Positions 12,119-24,719 of a DNA stretch of 39,453 nt are shown piece by piece; positions within the stretch are counted from its first letter, which is position 1; every line of letters starts with the position of its first letter. The DNA lies in assembly GCA_900618425.1 (NCBI GenBank), contig UZAN01040684.1, forward strand, positions 3,391 to 42,843. Direction: 5' to 3'. The notes under the pieces were generated by a model that did not search any database, was not told where the DNA came from, and saw nothing but the letters and a program-made list of their open reading frames with translations. The translations under genes were made by a program, and so were the position numbers. This DNA is from Echinostoma caproni (Eukaryota; Platyhelminthes; Trematoda; Plagiorchiida; Echinostomatidae).

Positions 12119-12350
12119 GACCGCCCGTCCTTCAGGAACGTTTAAATTACCGGATTCAATGAGATAGCTATCGACAACCTGATGCACACGGCCCCGTTGC
12201 AGAGTCCCACAGGGAACGCGTGGGGACTGCCCACCTAATGGGAATGATATCCTTCCACTTCAAGCCGTTACGTATTTCTGTTTGTTTACTAGGATACATT
12301 CGATGGTCAGAGTGACCTGACTCTCATCACTGGGAAGCCGTTGAGGCACG
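12119..12350. other. GC-richer block of unknown origin
   Basis: This block is visibly richer in G+C than its surroundings, with words such as CCCACAGGG and CGTGGGGACTGCCC around 12205-12230. It lies next to the SINE head but upstream of it in the SINE orientation. I could not assign it. It may be a fragment of another repeat. Confidence 0.3.
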
Positions 12351-15300
12351 GCACATTCGTTTATTGCTGATAATAAAACCTCAGGCGATCTCGTAATACT
12401 TAGAATCTAAATGGGAGATAAAGTGAATCCTACAAGTTACATCTTTAAAGGCGTTGATTTTATATCGGTACTACACGATATAGAATTTTATGATAAAGAA
12501 TATACAGCTTCACCGTGCTTCTAAATTGTGTAATCGTTATTCGGGACATGTTAACATTACATGATGAACGATTTTCAGTTACTTAATCCCCCACGGCTCA
12601 AGTGTTAAATTTGCTAAGCAGTGAGGACCTTTCCGAGGCTATGATTGGATCAAACAGTTTCGAGTTTTCCAGTCAATGGACATTGTGTGTGTGTGTGATG
12701 GTCTTGTGTATTCCAGGGATGTGCAGGGCTCACTTTTCGGGTGTGCATTTATCTCCCTACATATTGAATACATTATGTTTGCAATAGAGAAATTTTTGCG
12801 GATATTAAAAAAAAGTTTTCAATGATGTTACCTTCATGGGTGATTTGCCACACTGTGTTGTAACTGGTGCTGCGTGTCATTGTGTTTTTCCAGGCACATT
12901 CTAATTGAAAACACTGCATTCCCTTATATCACGTGATAACATTTAGTTGCAAAAAGAGACCAATTCACAAGTGATCTGGTTAATCGTATGAAACGGTAAT
13001 GGTTTATTTTCCGGTTTTCTTTTTAGCTAGTCATTATTTTTTAAATTCCATTCCCATGAATATTCAGCAGAATTAACCAATCGGAAGCTTACACAGAGGA
13101 TTGAACAAACTGAATTGGACCAATCATCCTTCCCGAACTTACTTATCGATGCCGGGGTAATTTTAGCGCCTCCATCAATTGTCCATTCAAACAAATGTCA
13201 GTATGCTTAGACAGCCGACAACAAAATGGTTGTTGTCACATATCAGAAAGAAAGCGGTTTTCACTCTTTTTTCAACCTGTTTCAGAAACGATTTGTACTT
13301 GGGACTTTCTATTTATGCAGAATAAAAAAATGTGATAAATGTCGGGGTTGAATAAAGTACTTCCCGAATTACCATTTGACAACAGCACTTGTTTCAAACA
13401 TTCAAGGTTTTCAGGTACACTGTCCCTTAAAACAATGTTTCTTTTGTTAGTTTTGCAGGACAATACACAATTTTACTCACACTCTAGCCTTTTAAAACAA
13501 AGTGCCACAAATGTCTATCACCACTTACGCTACTAATACATAATTCCAAGGAAGACCCCAGAGAAGTATGAAATAATTTTAACTGAATATATTCTAGAGA
13601 TACAGATTCATACCTCAAAGCGGGTTCAGCAATGTGCATGTCTGCTTGCGTTAACGACTTCTAACACATTACAAAATCGGAGTAACAACTTGATGCGAAC
13701 CATGTGTTTGTCTAAACAGTTGAGGTGTGACAAGGTTGAATGTTGAGTGAATGAAACGGGGAGCAGAGAAGGGGCAGTGGTTGCCCCGTGCGAATGTCAT
13801 TATTATTCATTTGAATTCTAATTGACCCGGTGGTCCCTTATTAGTTAGATTGGTTGTGCACAGGAAAACAGAAGATTCGATCACATCTATGTTCCAGCAC
13901 TAACGGCCCAATGAACCCCTCGGAGCCCACCCCTTGCATTAAACAGATTCACCCCCATTGACCAGCGATCGCTGGTGATTGTCTCCCACAAGCATAATGC
14001 AGTATTTGTGATACGTTTCTTCATTTGATCCGCTGTGATTCTGGGCACGATGGAAACTAAGAATTAAATTTATGCACACTTAAAGGACCCTCTGTTTCCA
14101 CCCCGACATGGGCACTTGACTAACACCTTATGTAACATGGTCGGTTTATTAGGACGACAAATAATTTACGAGTATTTGTAAAGTAATTTCAACTCTCTGC
14201 TTGAATGTGGTACCTATTCGTATATAGGTGCGCGTGATACATTTAATTTACGGTAAAGACCGGCATGTGAAGACAGTTATGATACAAATATCAAACGTTG
14301 GAGTTAAATGAGGAACACATGCAGCGCATTCCGTGTGGTCTGAACAAAAGAAATGCAATCGTTAGATAAAAGAAAATTTTCCATTGCTCCCAATGATCTT
14401 ATTCGAAAGGCGCATGTTTTACTGTGATGTGTTAGCCAAAATTTGTTTGTAGTGATTTAATTTTACCGAATCACGACGTGTGTACGATTGAGAAAATGTA
14501 CTGCCTGCTCAAAATGACACTGATACGAATTTATGTTGTCAGAATTTTTCGTGGTATTTTTACGTGGAACATACTGTTTAGGCTCAACTGCTACGAGCCA
14601 CATTAAATTTGATTAATGTGTTTTTCACACAAGAAAGTCATTAATGCGTTCCTCAAGCACGAATCGATTTATGCGAATCAATAAATTGGACTCATAGCTT
14701 CCTGTTTGATCTCTTGTGAACTTTATCGATCAGGTTTCTCTTTTGCCTTATCTTCGTGAATTTGTTCGCGAATTGGACAATAAACTGCTTATCTGTCATC
14801 CACGACATTATAAGAGGATCGATAAATATATACTCTCTTTTGACTTATTGAAAAATCCTTTTTTGGAGTAACTAAGTTTACGTGTTCTTGCAAATTATTT
14901 AACTCTATTGAAAGGGAAAATCATCCAAGTGCTGACGAAAAAGATAAAAATGGAAAAAGTACGAATGTATCGTGCGCAGGAAAAATGAGACGCTGGGACT
15001 CGCTGTTCAAAAGTTTCAATTGTGTTGTAAATCACCCACGGTGTGAATTCCTCGAACTCACACACGGAGAAGTTTTTGGTGATAGGGTGGAGGAACGAAG
15101 GTGAGAGAGAGGGCGGAAAAAGGGGATTTCCGGAGCTGAAAACGGTAGGATCCACCACGAGCAGATGGTTTAAATATCCCGGCTCAAAAACCCTGACGAC
15201 AAATCACCCAAGAGGATATGTACAAGCTGGCTTCACCGTACCCTGATAGTGATAGAAATCACTTCAATTGGGGATGTAGTCTATCGGGCTCCCTAACATT

Positions 15301-16310
15301 GTGAATTGCATATGAAGGAAGTGAAATGTGACCGGCTAGATACGACAGTTTTAAAGAACACTTCCGTGTCACGTATCGGTTAGCTGAAGCCTAAACATTT
15401 CAATCCCCAGGAAAATTATTAGCCCTTGTGGAGTTATCTTACCTATGATTCGGACCGCGGACTGATTTTTTCCTTATAAAAATGATTGTACCTAAACTTG
15501 TTTGAGGTGTAGTGCAGAATGCAGGAAGGGATTTCTGTGCACGTGATATTGTGATGAAACAAATAAAGATTTCATCTATAACACCGAACTATTCACAAAC
15601 GGTAATCTTTTAATGATGTAAACACAGAAGGAAGTGAAAATCACAGTCGGCGATTTGAGAACTCCCATTCAGAGTGGAGTTTCAAAATTGAATTCAGAAT
15701 GCTATTCGCCTGATGGGAATGGAGCACGAGATGGAAGAAGACTGTCCAGTTGATTCAACGCGATCGCAACTGACAACCGGCTTTCGTGAACATTTTATCT
15801 GTGAGTTTTATCTGGTATGGAACGACTTACCTTAATATAAAGCATGTTTCGGTTGCAACCAAACCAGGATAGATTATTAACACAAAACATATCATCAGAT
15901 CCCAAAATGCGGGAATATCGAAAAGAGCTATATCGCTTTGGCTATAAGTTTTTCTTGTTACTAAAGCTTACGCAACTAGCTGGTCTTTTGAAATCGGTGA
16001 AAATCAGTCAGATCAAAGAGTGTCTTCGGAAAAGCTTGACGTGAAATAAGCGAGCTGTAGATGTTCTAACGAACAGATGAAAGTCCCAAGGAATCTAATA
16101 CCGAGAAAATCACTATGAATTTAGTTATTATCAAAATCACCTGGAGAAAATGTACATTGGTTATTTTTCCTTTTTTCAGTTAAAAAATATCCAGATAGAG
16201 CGTTTATTGAAGATAATGAACGGTGTTACGACCAATCATTGTTCCTGACAGACGTTGGTGCCTTGACATCATAAAATATATCTACCGTAAAATCCCGTGC
16301 TACAATCAAG
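12351..16310. other. Unannotated stretch, no gene seen
   Basis: About 4 kb without a recognisable gene. A perfect 16 bp palindrome lies at 13961-13976. A pyrimidine tract with CAG near 13437-13457 resembles a splice acceptor, but no protein-like exon follows. The plus frame ending at 15246 (from 15043) and that at 15844-16044 show no family signature. Confidence 0.45.
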
Positions 16311-16317
16311 ATGAACC

Positions 16318-16602
16318 AACATATATCGCCGGATTTGAAGGGACTTGATTTTGGTGTATCAAATAATGCAGAACCCACATCATCCATGTCGTTCACTGTT
16401 TGCCTTGTCGCCCAACACTCACCTCAGGGGGTACTCGTTCAAACTAGTGTTCCAAAGCTGTCGACTAGAATGCCGGCATCGTTCGATTACCCTTACAGTG
16501 TGCAGCATTTGGAATTCTCTACCACTTCAAGTTGTTTCTGCTCCCAAAATTAATTCTTTCAAGCAGAAAATGGATGAAACATTTTTAAGTTCTAAATTTT
16601 AA
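16318..16602 (+). mobile_element. CR1/Jockey-type LINE, end of reverse-transcriptase ORF
   Basis: The frame read from 16318 gives IYRRI, a TGA stop, then RDLILVYQIM, NPHHPCRSLF, LRGYSFKL, CRLECR and finally IWNSLPLQVVSAP with INSFKQKMDETF before the stop at 16602. This series is the C-terminal tail that follows the polymerase thumb in non-LTR retrotransposons of the CR1/Jockey group: YRRLRGDLI, then RGxxxKL, then WNSLPxxVVSAPxxNSFK, as known for that family. The internal TGA at 16336-16338 sits where other copies have a sense codon, so the copy is inactive. The polymerase core is not recognisable upstream, in line with the 5' truncation usual for LINE copies. No diagnostic 3' tail repeat was identified after 16602. 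Confidence 0.85.
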
Positions 16603-19600
16603 CATCTGTTACAGTGCATGAAGCAAAAAAATTTGTGACATTCATTATCTTTTTATGGAACCAAAATCGATCTATTTGTGCGAAAAACCCGGTAAGACAA
16701 GAAAAGCAACCGCTTGTAAGTAATTCCCATAAAACTTTAATTATGGATTTACCTCTATCTAACCATCCAAAGATCTTTTTATTCCTAGATTCAACATTTT
16801 GCAGAATCTGATGACAGAATCAAATGGTGTCAAATTCGTTTGGCTTGCGAATATTACTAACAATTAGTCATTTACACCAGCACCATACCTGAGTTGACAC
16901 ACTTAACTGTTTGGCAAAAACTGTTTGAAATTCAAATGCGATTTTTAATTACATGAACTGTGACGTGCCAGGACTGATCAACAACACTGGATAGTTGTTT
17001 CATCATTTTTGGAGCTCATCAACTGTACATAATATGTTTGTATCCCTACCATGTGGTCAAATAACGAAGTTCCAGCTCGCACAGAAACACAACTAAAAAC
17101 ATATTCAAAAGCTGAATTGCAGCCAAATTTGAGTCAACCTAATCACCAGGTTAACTCAATAAAAAATATAAATCCAACTGCACCCGTGTACACCAAGGTT
17201 CAACAAAAATCCCGCAGTTCTTTAGCCTCAGCTTAATACGAATGGTTATACCAAATATTTTATAAGCCGGTCAACAAGATCAGTTCTGAAAAGAACGGTT
17301 CGAGTAGTGAACAATCAATTCACATATTACCTACAAATTCTCTCTCATACTGTCACCCCGTACATAACGGCTTCGTTTGCGACTAATCACACATAACTAT
17401 ATTTTTTCATTTAATTGGACCGGAACAAACATGTATTCACTCTGAACTTTTTGCGCTCGCCCTCACCGTACCGAGCTAGGTGGTCTCTGGCTCCGGCGTA
17501 TGTTGTTTTTCCTCCTCTCTCTCTCTCTCTAACATTGTCTGCCGTTTTCTTGATCAGATGGGAGGTAATCTGCTATTTACCGCACACCGCAATCAACCGC
17601 ATCAAAACAACACCATTTGACTCAGTGTATACAATCATCAAACCTGGACAGTAGAGAACGCAAAAAAGGAGTATCTGTCTCAGCTAACCATTTGATATTC
17701 ATGGGCTATTTTGTGCTGACACTGTAACCGATATAGCTTCAGGTGACACTCCTCCCGCAAACAGCACACACGCGCATCGGAAGCAGGTGAAATGAACACC
17801 CAGAATACTGTTGTCTATAACAGTTCCATCGCAGCTGCGGAACTTGTTTTGAGGTGTCATAACGGTGTACCTTATTCATTCATCCATTTACTGGCCTACG
17901 CGGGCGCGCGCACACAGACGTGTCAGTTTTATCACTAGGCAGCAATCAAGTGGTGAGAATGTAAGCTGCGGAAGAACTGAATAGAAACTTAACTGTTGTT
18001 TGAATGAATGCAGCAAATCCACTTGAAGCCAAAAGAAATGTGAATGTTCAGTCCACAGTCATTCTTGATCAACAATCAACTTGTTCTAGTAGACCCAATA
18101 TGGAGAGGTGTGCTACCATTCATAAGTCCTCTCAAAAACTTGACATTATGTATCAACTGTATATTGCTCGCAGGCTCGCAGGCCATTCCACTTCATTTGG
18201 CAGGGGTAGTACTACATGCTTCACAGGTTAACAGTGCTTAACTAGTGCGGATCTTTACAGATGCTTTCTGCTCAGTATTTTTTGATGTGCAACCCCAAAG
18301 TATCAGTTTGGACCGAAATTTCCCTAATTATCATACACGAATTTCAATAGATCATTCTGAATTGGAATAAACAGAATGGACAGTGAATGTTTACCGTACT
18401 TTTAGTGGATATTTCGCATGTGTAAACGCGAATTTTAGAGGTGAAAGCGGTCATCAGTCAGAAGTTGATAGGAGACACAAGATAAAGCTAAATTCGGGGA
18501 TGGGTTTGAGGATTTGAACAGTGAAAACGAACAACAAACCCATAAGTTAATGGTTTCTATCACTTGACCGACTCGTTTATTTTACTGACCACAATAGACG
18601 AGACAAGTTTGAAACACGAATGAATTATTTTCTGGCGTTGATGTTAAGCGACCGTCGTTAAAACTTCAAATTTCCAAACAAGCCTGTGCATCTATATTCA
18701 ATTAAATGAATTGACTGTTTGTGATCGAAGACAGCAGGTGAACAAACGGTGATCGATCATTCTGAATAGCTAAATACACGCCTCTCGTGTACGGGATCCA
18801 AGTTCAAATCAAAGACGGAAATGTGGATATGCATCGCGAATGAGTTATTTTACGAGAGTGAAACCACGTATGCACTACTTCCGGAGTTTACGGTTAACTG
18901 AAGATCATTTGTGAACGATTTTCATTCAAAATCAATAATATTTCTGCAATCATTTCTCACCTGTAACTATGAGTTAAGTGGTTTATAAAACTTCTTTAAG
19001 TGACTGCAATAAATTTGCGCGCAACTTTCAATGTGGTTACTGATGCTGGAATTTTCCGATGAAATGAGAAACGGGATAAAAGCCTAAAGGCTCGTTTTTC
19101 AAGTGGGTCGGAACAAACAGAGAAAGATTGCTTCCAATCCATTTTATTTCACCACATCCGTTTCATTTTCTGTCCCTTACTCAACCCATAAAACTATTTC
19201 TAAATTACCGTCCCATCTTGCCCACAGATAGGAATGTGCGCGAATACGGCTTCCCTGGAATGGGTGTCTTGAACACACCTATTGTTTCTTGGCTCTTTAT
19301 CGGGTGTGGCCTCAGACAGCAAACGGGTGCTGATGACCTTTTCTCTATTTCCGTGACAAAACCATGATTGACAATTGAAGTACATTTATTATCAGCGCTG
19401 ATTATCGGCGAAGAAAACATAGTTCCGGTCAGCGAAGCCTACACCATTCTTTACTCCGAGGGCGCGAAAACCGATGAGCCACAAGTTAACTGACAAACTA
19501 ATTTCCAATGCATGTCGATTTTGCTGTTATTTTACTTCAGCACGCATACACACAAACGTCAGGTAGATTTAGGAGGAATAAACCTCTAATAGATATCTTT

Positions 19601-20150
19601 GGGCCATTAATACTGGTAGGATTATGGAATAGGAAAAGCAGTCTCCATCTGGTGTGGATATTCCTAACCTCACAGTAGATTGGCCAAGTGAGTAGCACAG
19701 GAACCAGAAAGACAAGGAACGACACTTCGAGGCGTCTTCAGTTGATTTATTCATAAGAAAACAAGATATCATCGCTTCCATTTGGTGTCAAACTTTTGAA
19801 TGGAATCGCAAAAGTATTTACTGGCGCAGCAATGCGGATAAAAACATGGTTGGCCAGATCGCATTCCTTTCAAACTTGCATTGACTTTATCCCCTTGAAC
19901 ACCATTGTCGGAATTGGAACAAAAGCTGAAACCGCCGAGCATGAAATCCTAATCAAGGGCTTTGCCGCAAATGAGCACGGAATAGTCATGAGATAAATGT
20001 CGTGTATAAATTAACTATACCTTTATCTTTTTTGTTCTTGGTCTCTCGATTAAAATATGAACTAACTGATGTGAAATAATAACTCCTAGTTTATACGCTT
20101 TTTTGAATCCGCCAGAAATTACAATATGATTCAGTGAAAATTTTCGCTTC
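16603..20150. other. Unannotated stretch, no gene seen
   Basis: Only weak signals. A 61-codon ATG frame at 17051-17236 has a good ACC context but polar, A-rich, featureless content. A plus frame ending at 19367 follows an acceptor-like TTGCCCACAG at about 19219-19228, but its 45-residue peptide is unrecognised. A possible degenerate tRNA-like word occurs near 18768-18820. None is strong enough for a gene call. Confidence 0.4.
17515..17530. repeat. (CT)8 microsatellite
   Basis: Sixteen bases of perfect CT dinucleotide, preceded by TTTTTCCTC, so the whole stretch is a polypyrimidine tract. An identical-length CT run lies at 23318-23333. Confidence 0.8.
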
Positions 20151-20155
20151 CGAAG

Positions 20156-20185
20156 GAAGTTGAAGTTTCTATGGACTTCAACTTC
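20156..20185. repeat. Short hairpin, 11 bp stem
   Basis: GAAGTTGAAGT (20156-20166) and ACTTCAACTTC (20175-20185) are exact reverse complements around an 8 nt loop. G-T wobbles are possible on both sides of the stem. There is no following T tract and no neighbouring gene to give it a role. Confidence 0.8.
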
Positions 20186-20462
20186 TCTTGCTCTCCAAAA
20201 GGACTCCTGCGTTAGGTGCTCCAATAGGATAATACTTAAAACAACCGCGTCTTGTCCTTCCACGTATACTCTTATTGATTCTATTTTTAGGTGCCACCAC
20301 TTTCTTGGAAACTGGTTGTACTGTTTGCATACTCAAAGAATAAATAAGAAGCAAAATGATTATTTACGTCAAATGGGTTGTGAAGTGTTAGACTATTTTT
20401 CTCGTCTATTTAAGTTGCTCAGATCTGGTGAATTTCTCTCGAAAACTAAATGTTTGACTTAG

Positions 20463-21779
20463 CTCAGTTTCTGTGAATAATCCTGATATTCGCTAGGCGC
20501 ACAAAATAGCTGAAAATAAATGTTTTGACTAATGTCTTTCCCCATTTTGGTTTCAACAAATTTGAAAAGAATTATTGTCGAGTAAAAAGAAAACTTGAGC
20601 CGCAATATTAAAATTTTTTCAGCTCTCAAACAGATAATGTATGCTACTGATTTTTCTGTATGCAGGACACAGGATCCAGTTAATATGATCTACAATGCCC
20701 TGTCAAAACTACTATCCTTCGAGGTAATTGGTACGTTTATCTTACCAAAGGAAGGGTATATATGACCAGAAGGAGAAGTACTGTAAAGTTACGGAATTCT
20801 CTCTTTTGTAGGCGATGGGATTTGAATCCCACCAGGGTTACTGAACTTTTCACATTTTCAACATATTGATTTCAATTTGCCAAATAACAATTTGAAGACA
20901 GTTTTCTCTAGAAATACCTAGCTCTACATAGAAAAATCACATCCCCGCTGTTAAAGACCTAAACAGACAGATCGCAGCCTTTTTCGAAGTTACTCGTATC
21001 CCTTCAACCTTTCCCGTTTCCCAGGATCTCATTCCCATCAACCCATCCGAGGTCCTGCGTTTTCGGGCGTCTTAAAGTGAACAGAATGTGTGGTTATGGC
21101 TGTATTTCCTTTAAACTACTAAAAAGGGGACTGTTGAGCTTGCAGAATCTTTGACTTAAATGCCTAATTAATGTACGTCTACTGGGCGGGATACTGACTA
21201 GTGGAAATCGACCAAGATAAGGACCATCCCCTCAAAAGATTTCACCAATTACTACCCAAGAGCATGTAGTTTTGTGATTATGAAGGTTTTCACGCATGCT
21301 TCTTCGTCGCACCCCCTAGAAAATGAACATCAACCCCGTAAGTTCCTGGATGGTAAGTATGTTGAGGATGTGGTAAAGAGACCTTACTGCAATGCTACCA
21401 GTTTCACGATCATCAACCCTAGTGGTCAGATATTTTCAACTCCAACTTCCAACTTCACTCTTCCTCACTCATTCAAATTTCTTAAGTGTTTTCATCCTCC
21501 TACTGTCTGATTTTTTTACATTAATCTACTATCCCTTATCGTTTTAGGTTATGCAAATATCAAAGCTACAACTCTCCTAGGATCTTTCTTTCTCCCATTG
21601 AATCAACAAGGTTTCTGTTAAAGCTCGTAAATTATTTTCTGTGTGCAGACCTCGATAGCTCGATGTTCTCAATTATTTTTAATCGTTTGTTTACTTCCTT
21701 CACTCGAATATAAAATGATATATTTTTTAGGATGGAAGCCACCATACAACACACATAAGATATGGAAAGTCAGGCATTG
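20463..21779. other. Unannotated stretch, no gene seen
   Basis: No protein-like frame beyond short chance ORFs. A B-box-like word around 20817-20833 (GATTTGAATCC on plus, near-palindromic so also read on minus) lacks a matching A box on either strand, so I do not call a SINE there. Confidence 0.4.
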
Positions 21780-21850
21780 ATGGTAGGGTTCAAACACAAG
21801 TCCTTTGAAGCGATAAGTTGATAATCTTTACCGCTTGATCACTGCACAAA
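21780..21850 (-). repeat. tRNA-derived SINE-like sequence
   Basis: On the minus strand an A-box-like TGATCAAGCGG (21841-21831) precedes a B-box-like TGTTTGAACCC (21796-21786), with 45 nt between starts, normal for a tRNA-type pol III promoter. The B box differs from consensus at two places, and no cloverleaf is supported. It is therefore a SINE or tRNA pseudogene fragment. Its sequence differs from the other tRNA-like units in this window. Confidence 0.5.
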
Positions 21851-23317
21851 TTCGTCATTGCACTTGTTATTTGCTGAGGTAAAAACTAAGGATTTCACCT
21901 CCCCCGTTTCTTTAGTGTTTTCCGTCGGAATCTATCCCTCCCTGATGGATTTTAGTTTTCGTTCGTGGTCGAAATGAACAAAAATGCAGTTTGTTCGTTT
22001 ATGCCAATCAGTGCACGAATTGGTTCCATGGCTAAGAAACATGAGCATAGGATAAATCAATACGGTGCATATCCCTTGAAATCCCATTTAGAACCAGTGG
22101 TGCATCGGATAATTCTGTTATTGGCTTCATCGTAGGCAAACAGATCGGGACCGGTAATCAGTTTTCCATAATACTGACGTATGTGCATATACTACTGAAC
22201 ACTGTTTATACGAAGAGAACCTTTCACCTGACAAATGTGTTTGCCAGTCGGAATCTTGTGGAATAGGAAATGAGGATTCGCAAGGAGAATGAAAATGGAT
22301 AAAAATACAGACGATTGAGAGATGTGTGTAACACTGTGTTTATCTCTACTGGATGCACAGAAGCGGAAAATCGGACAAACAGTATGACTGAACAGATGTA
22401 CGGGCGAATACCGTACCAACTACCTTGGGCGGAACTTTCAACACAAACGACAAAGATCGGACTACGCTACAAAAATACTATGGGAGATGAGAAAACCTAA
22501 GTTGTCCATAGGGTCGATTTCTATCCCCGTTCAATTCATAAGTCGTTTTGTTTTAGACCATAGTTTGCCTTACTGGCTTTAAAAATCCCTTATTATTTTC
22601 CTCGATTCATTCAATAAGGGTATAGAACTCATCCACCAAACATCTTTCGGTGTTCGGTTGTTTAACTCATGAGAAACGTTTACAGTAGATTGTTTTATTT
22701 TGGACTAAAAACCTGAAAAAATCTTTTATAAAATTTGCATCCAATTGTTTTCACTCCTTCTCTGCTATCTATCATAAGCACCTCAGTTTCTCGTACTCCG
22801 TTCCCGTTATGAATACATCAACACATGATAAACCCAGGGTTGCAAGTGTTCTGTTGTTCCGTAGTTGACGGAATTTCTTGCCAATTCGATCCTTGATGCA
22901 TTTGATCGGATTATAGGCCGGTTCGGAACGTTTGAAATAATTATTGTGGTGATTTTTTTGTTGCTACTGTTTTTCTATCATTCACTTTCCTTTACGATAT
23001 TGATCTGTTTTGTCATATACGGTGACAAAGCCGATGTTAGATGCTGACCAATTGAGCTGACTAGAGCTATTGCATGATTTGAGTTGTTTAAATTAAGGAA
23101 ATTTGTGAAGACCACCAACTGACACCGGGTCCTGTACAATACCGTTGGATCAAATGTTTCAGACGAATACAAAACCATGTAACAAAGCCAAAACAGTGGG
23201 TTATAAATTGACGTCAGGCTTCCGTCATAAGAGTGCGAAAATACATTTGATGGTGTGATAGACTTTTCGTGCATTATTAAGGCGAACCATGTGATCAGAT
23301 AAAACCGGTGGCGTTCC
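21851..23317. other. Unannotated stretch, no gene seen
   Basis: No recognisable gene. A minus-strand A-box-like word (CAGCTCAATTGG, about 23065-23050) has no B box at the expected distance. The plus ATG-like frame at 22865-23047 encodes a hydrophobic stretch over a T-rich run and is not convincing. Confidence 0.4.
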
Positions 23318-23333
23318 CTCTCTCTCTCTCTCT
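23318..23333. repeat. (CT)8 microsatellite
   Basis: Perfect CT run. It ends at TGTCGAC. Confidence 0.8.
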
Positions 23334-23765
23334 GTCGACTAACCGCATGTCAATTCATTTGTTTTCTGGTCGTTTTCTTTTTTGAATGATTCCATAGTGT
23401 CCATCACTAGTGTTCTCCAAAACCAGTAGTCAATAGACGCTCGCATATCCACATGAAAGAGATCTGAAAGACACCATCTGAAATATACATGCGTTTCGCC
23501 ACACACCTGAATGTCGAGCACGTTACTGTCACCCCGGTTTGATCATTTGAGTGTGTGTCTGAAGCAATCACTTGAGCCACGCACACACCGCAGTTTATTA
23601 AATGCACCGTACTTGATGCCATGTGTAACAGTTCTCCCTCCCTGAGTGTGTATTTTGGAGGAAGGAGAGGGACGGAGGGAGTGCATGGATTGCTGCCGAA
23701 CTAAATTGAACGTGCAAATGCCATTCGAAAATACCGAGTTGCCTGACTGAGCTAACAACCCCCCT

Positions 23766-23766
23766 N
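23766..23766. other. Single ambiguous base (N)
   Basis: The only N in the window, after a CCCCCCT context at 23760-23765. It looks like an unresolved base next to a C homopolymer rather than a scaffold gap. Any frame crossing it is uncertain at this codon. Confidence 0.95.
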
Positions 23767-24200
23767 GATGATGGGCTTTGGAGTATAGGACACAGACAAA
23801 GGTGACGTGATGAGTGTTCGGATGGTGAAGGTGTGGATAGACGGACAGATAGAGAGGGGGAAGAGACACACAGAAGACGCGAATGGACGAGGAAGGTCCT
23901 GATGCAACCTTGGAATTTCAATTGCTTGCATAACGACAGCAACAACAACACCAAGTGTGGCCTAATTTACATCCAATGTATCGTGGTGCATTTGCTCACG
24001 CCCGTCCCGGGTGAAATTTCAATTGTGCATTTGATAAATTCATCACCGTTCGCTCCCTCACTGCCGTTGTCTTTTTCGTGTCTCCCCCGAACACTTACTT
24101 GGCACTGTCATGTCGGTGGTGATTGTTGTTGTCATGTCAAATTATGGTAACCACATTGTCAAGTTACCGGATTATGCATGTGTGATGTGCACTCAGTCAC

Positions 24201-24245
24201 ATCACGCACACACACACACACATCACGCACACACACACACACACA
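24201..24245. repeat. CA microsatellite with exact 21 bp tandem duplication
   Basis: The 21 bp unit beginning ATCACGCACACA occurs twice head to tail, at 24201-24221 and 24222-24242, without mismatch, followed by one more CA-type step. Because CA repeats have no stop codon in several frames, the 142-codon plus frame (24110-24538) and the minus frames across it are artefacts. Confidence 0.95.
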
Positions 24246-24476
24246 AATGCAGCAAGCATAGATGCACACGTGGACAAAATGAGGCTTCTTCTCATTTCTA
24301 TTTTGCCACTCGCTGGTGGGTCTTCGGGGACCTGATGGTAGGCTGGCTTGAGGCGTCGTGTGTGCGCGGATGCATTTGTATGTATAAATGTATGTGTCTG
24401 TATATATTTGGGTGTGTTCACAAAGCTCTGCAAACACATGAACAAATGGCTGCCAAGTTAGTGGGTCAGGCAATGA

Positions 24477-24695
24477 CTAGACAACTTTGGCGATCTTGGA
24501 TTGGGCACCAAGTAGAATTTTCTCAAAGCCTTTGGTAGGTCCGGGGTAAGTGACAACGAGCTTCATTGCACACGGTGTCTTTTCCGAGCATCCAAATCGT
24601 ATTCCACCTTTCTGAGCCCTTTCAAGGGCCGCGTGTGTGTGCTTAACCTTGCCATAAATCTTTTTTTTAATTTGGGACTTGCCTTTATATGCCAT
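24477..24695 (-). CDS. Small basic protein ORF, possible gene or pseudogene
   Basis: A 72-codon frame starts at a real ATG with a strong context (G at -3, G at +4) and ends at TAG. The first 31 residues are Lys-rich (MAYKGKSQIKKKIYGK, then HTHAALERAQKG). The other minus frame over 24609-24565 reads VEYDLDARKRH. That pattern, a basic start followed by an amphipathic stretch like KxVExDL, recalls small nucleolar-type basic proteins such as the human C19orf53/PF09495 family. If so, the gene would be frameshifted near 24605 and back again near 24575. This resemblance is weak and from memory. No TATA, poly-A tail or intron supports either an active gene or a processed copy. It could equally be a chance ORF. 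Confidence 0.25.
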   Translation of the reverse strand: MAYKGKSQIKKKIYGKVKHTHAALERAQKGGIRFGCSEKTPCAMKLVVTYPGPTKGFEKILLGAQSKIAKVV

Positions 24696-24719
24696 TTCCT
24701 ACACGCAACACTCGACCGC

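Noticed and set aside
17051..17236. 61-codon ATG frame with ACC start context
   Set aside because: Polar A-rich composition expected by chance. No homology recognised.
18768..18822. Possible tRNA-like unit (AGTTCAAATC as a B box)
   Set aside because: The A-box region matches poorly and the B box deviates at its conserved ends.
20815..20835. B-box-like near-palindrome suggesting another SINE
   Set aside because: No A box at tRNA spacing on either strand.
23028..23068. A-box-like CAGCTCAATTGG on the minus strand
   Set aside because: No B box at the expected distance, so neither a tRNA nor a SINE can be supported.
24110..24538. 142-codon plus frame and two long minus frames
   Set aside because: They run through the CA microsatellite and are open mainly because that repeat lacks stops. 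No family signature.
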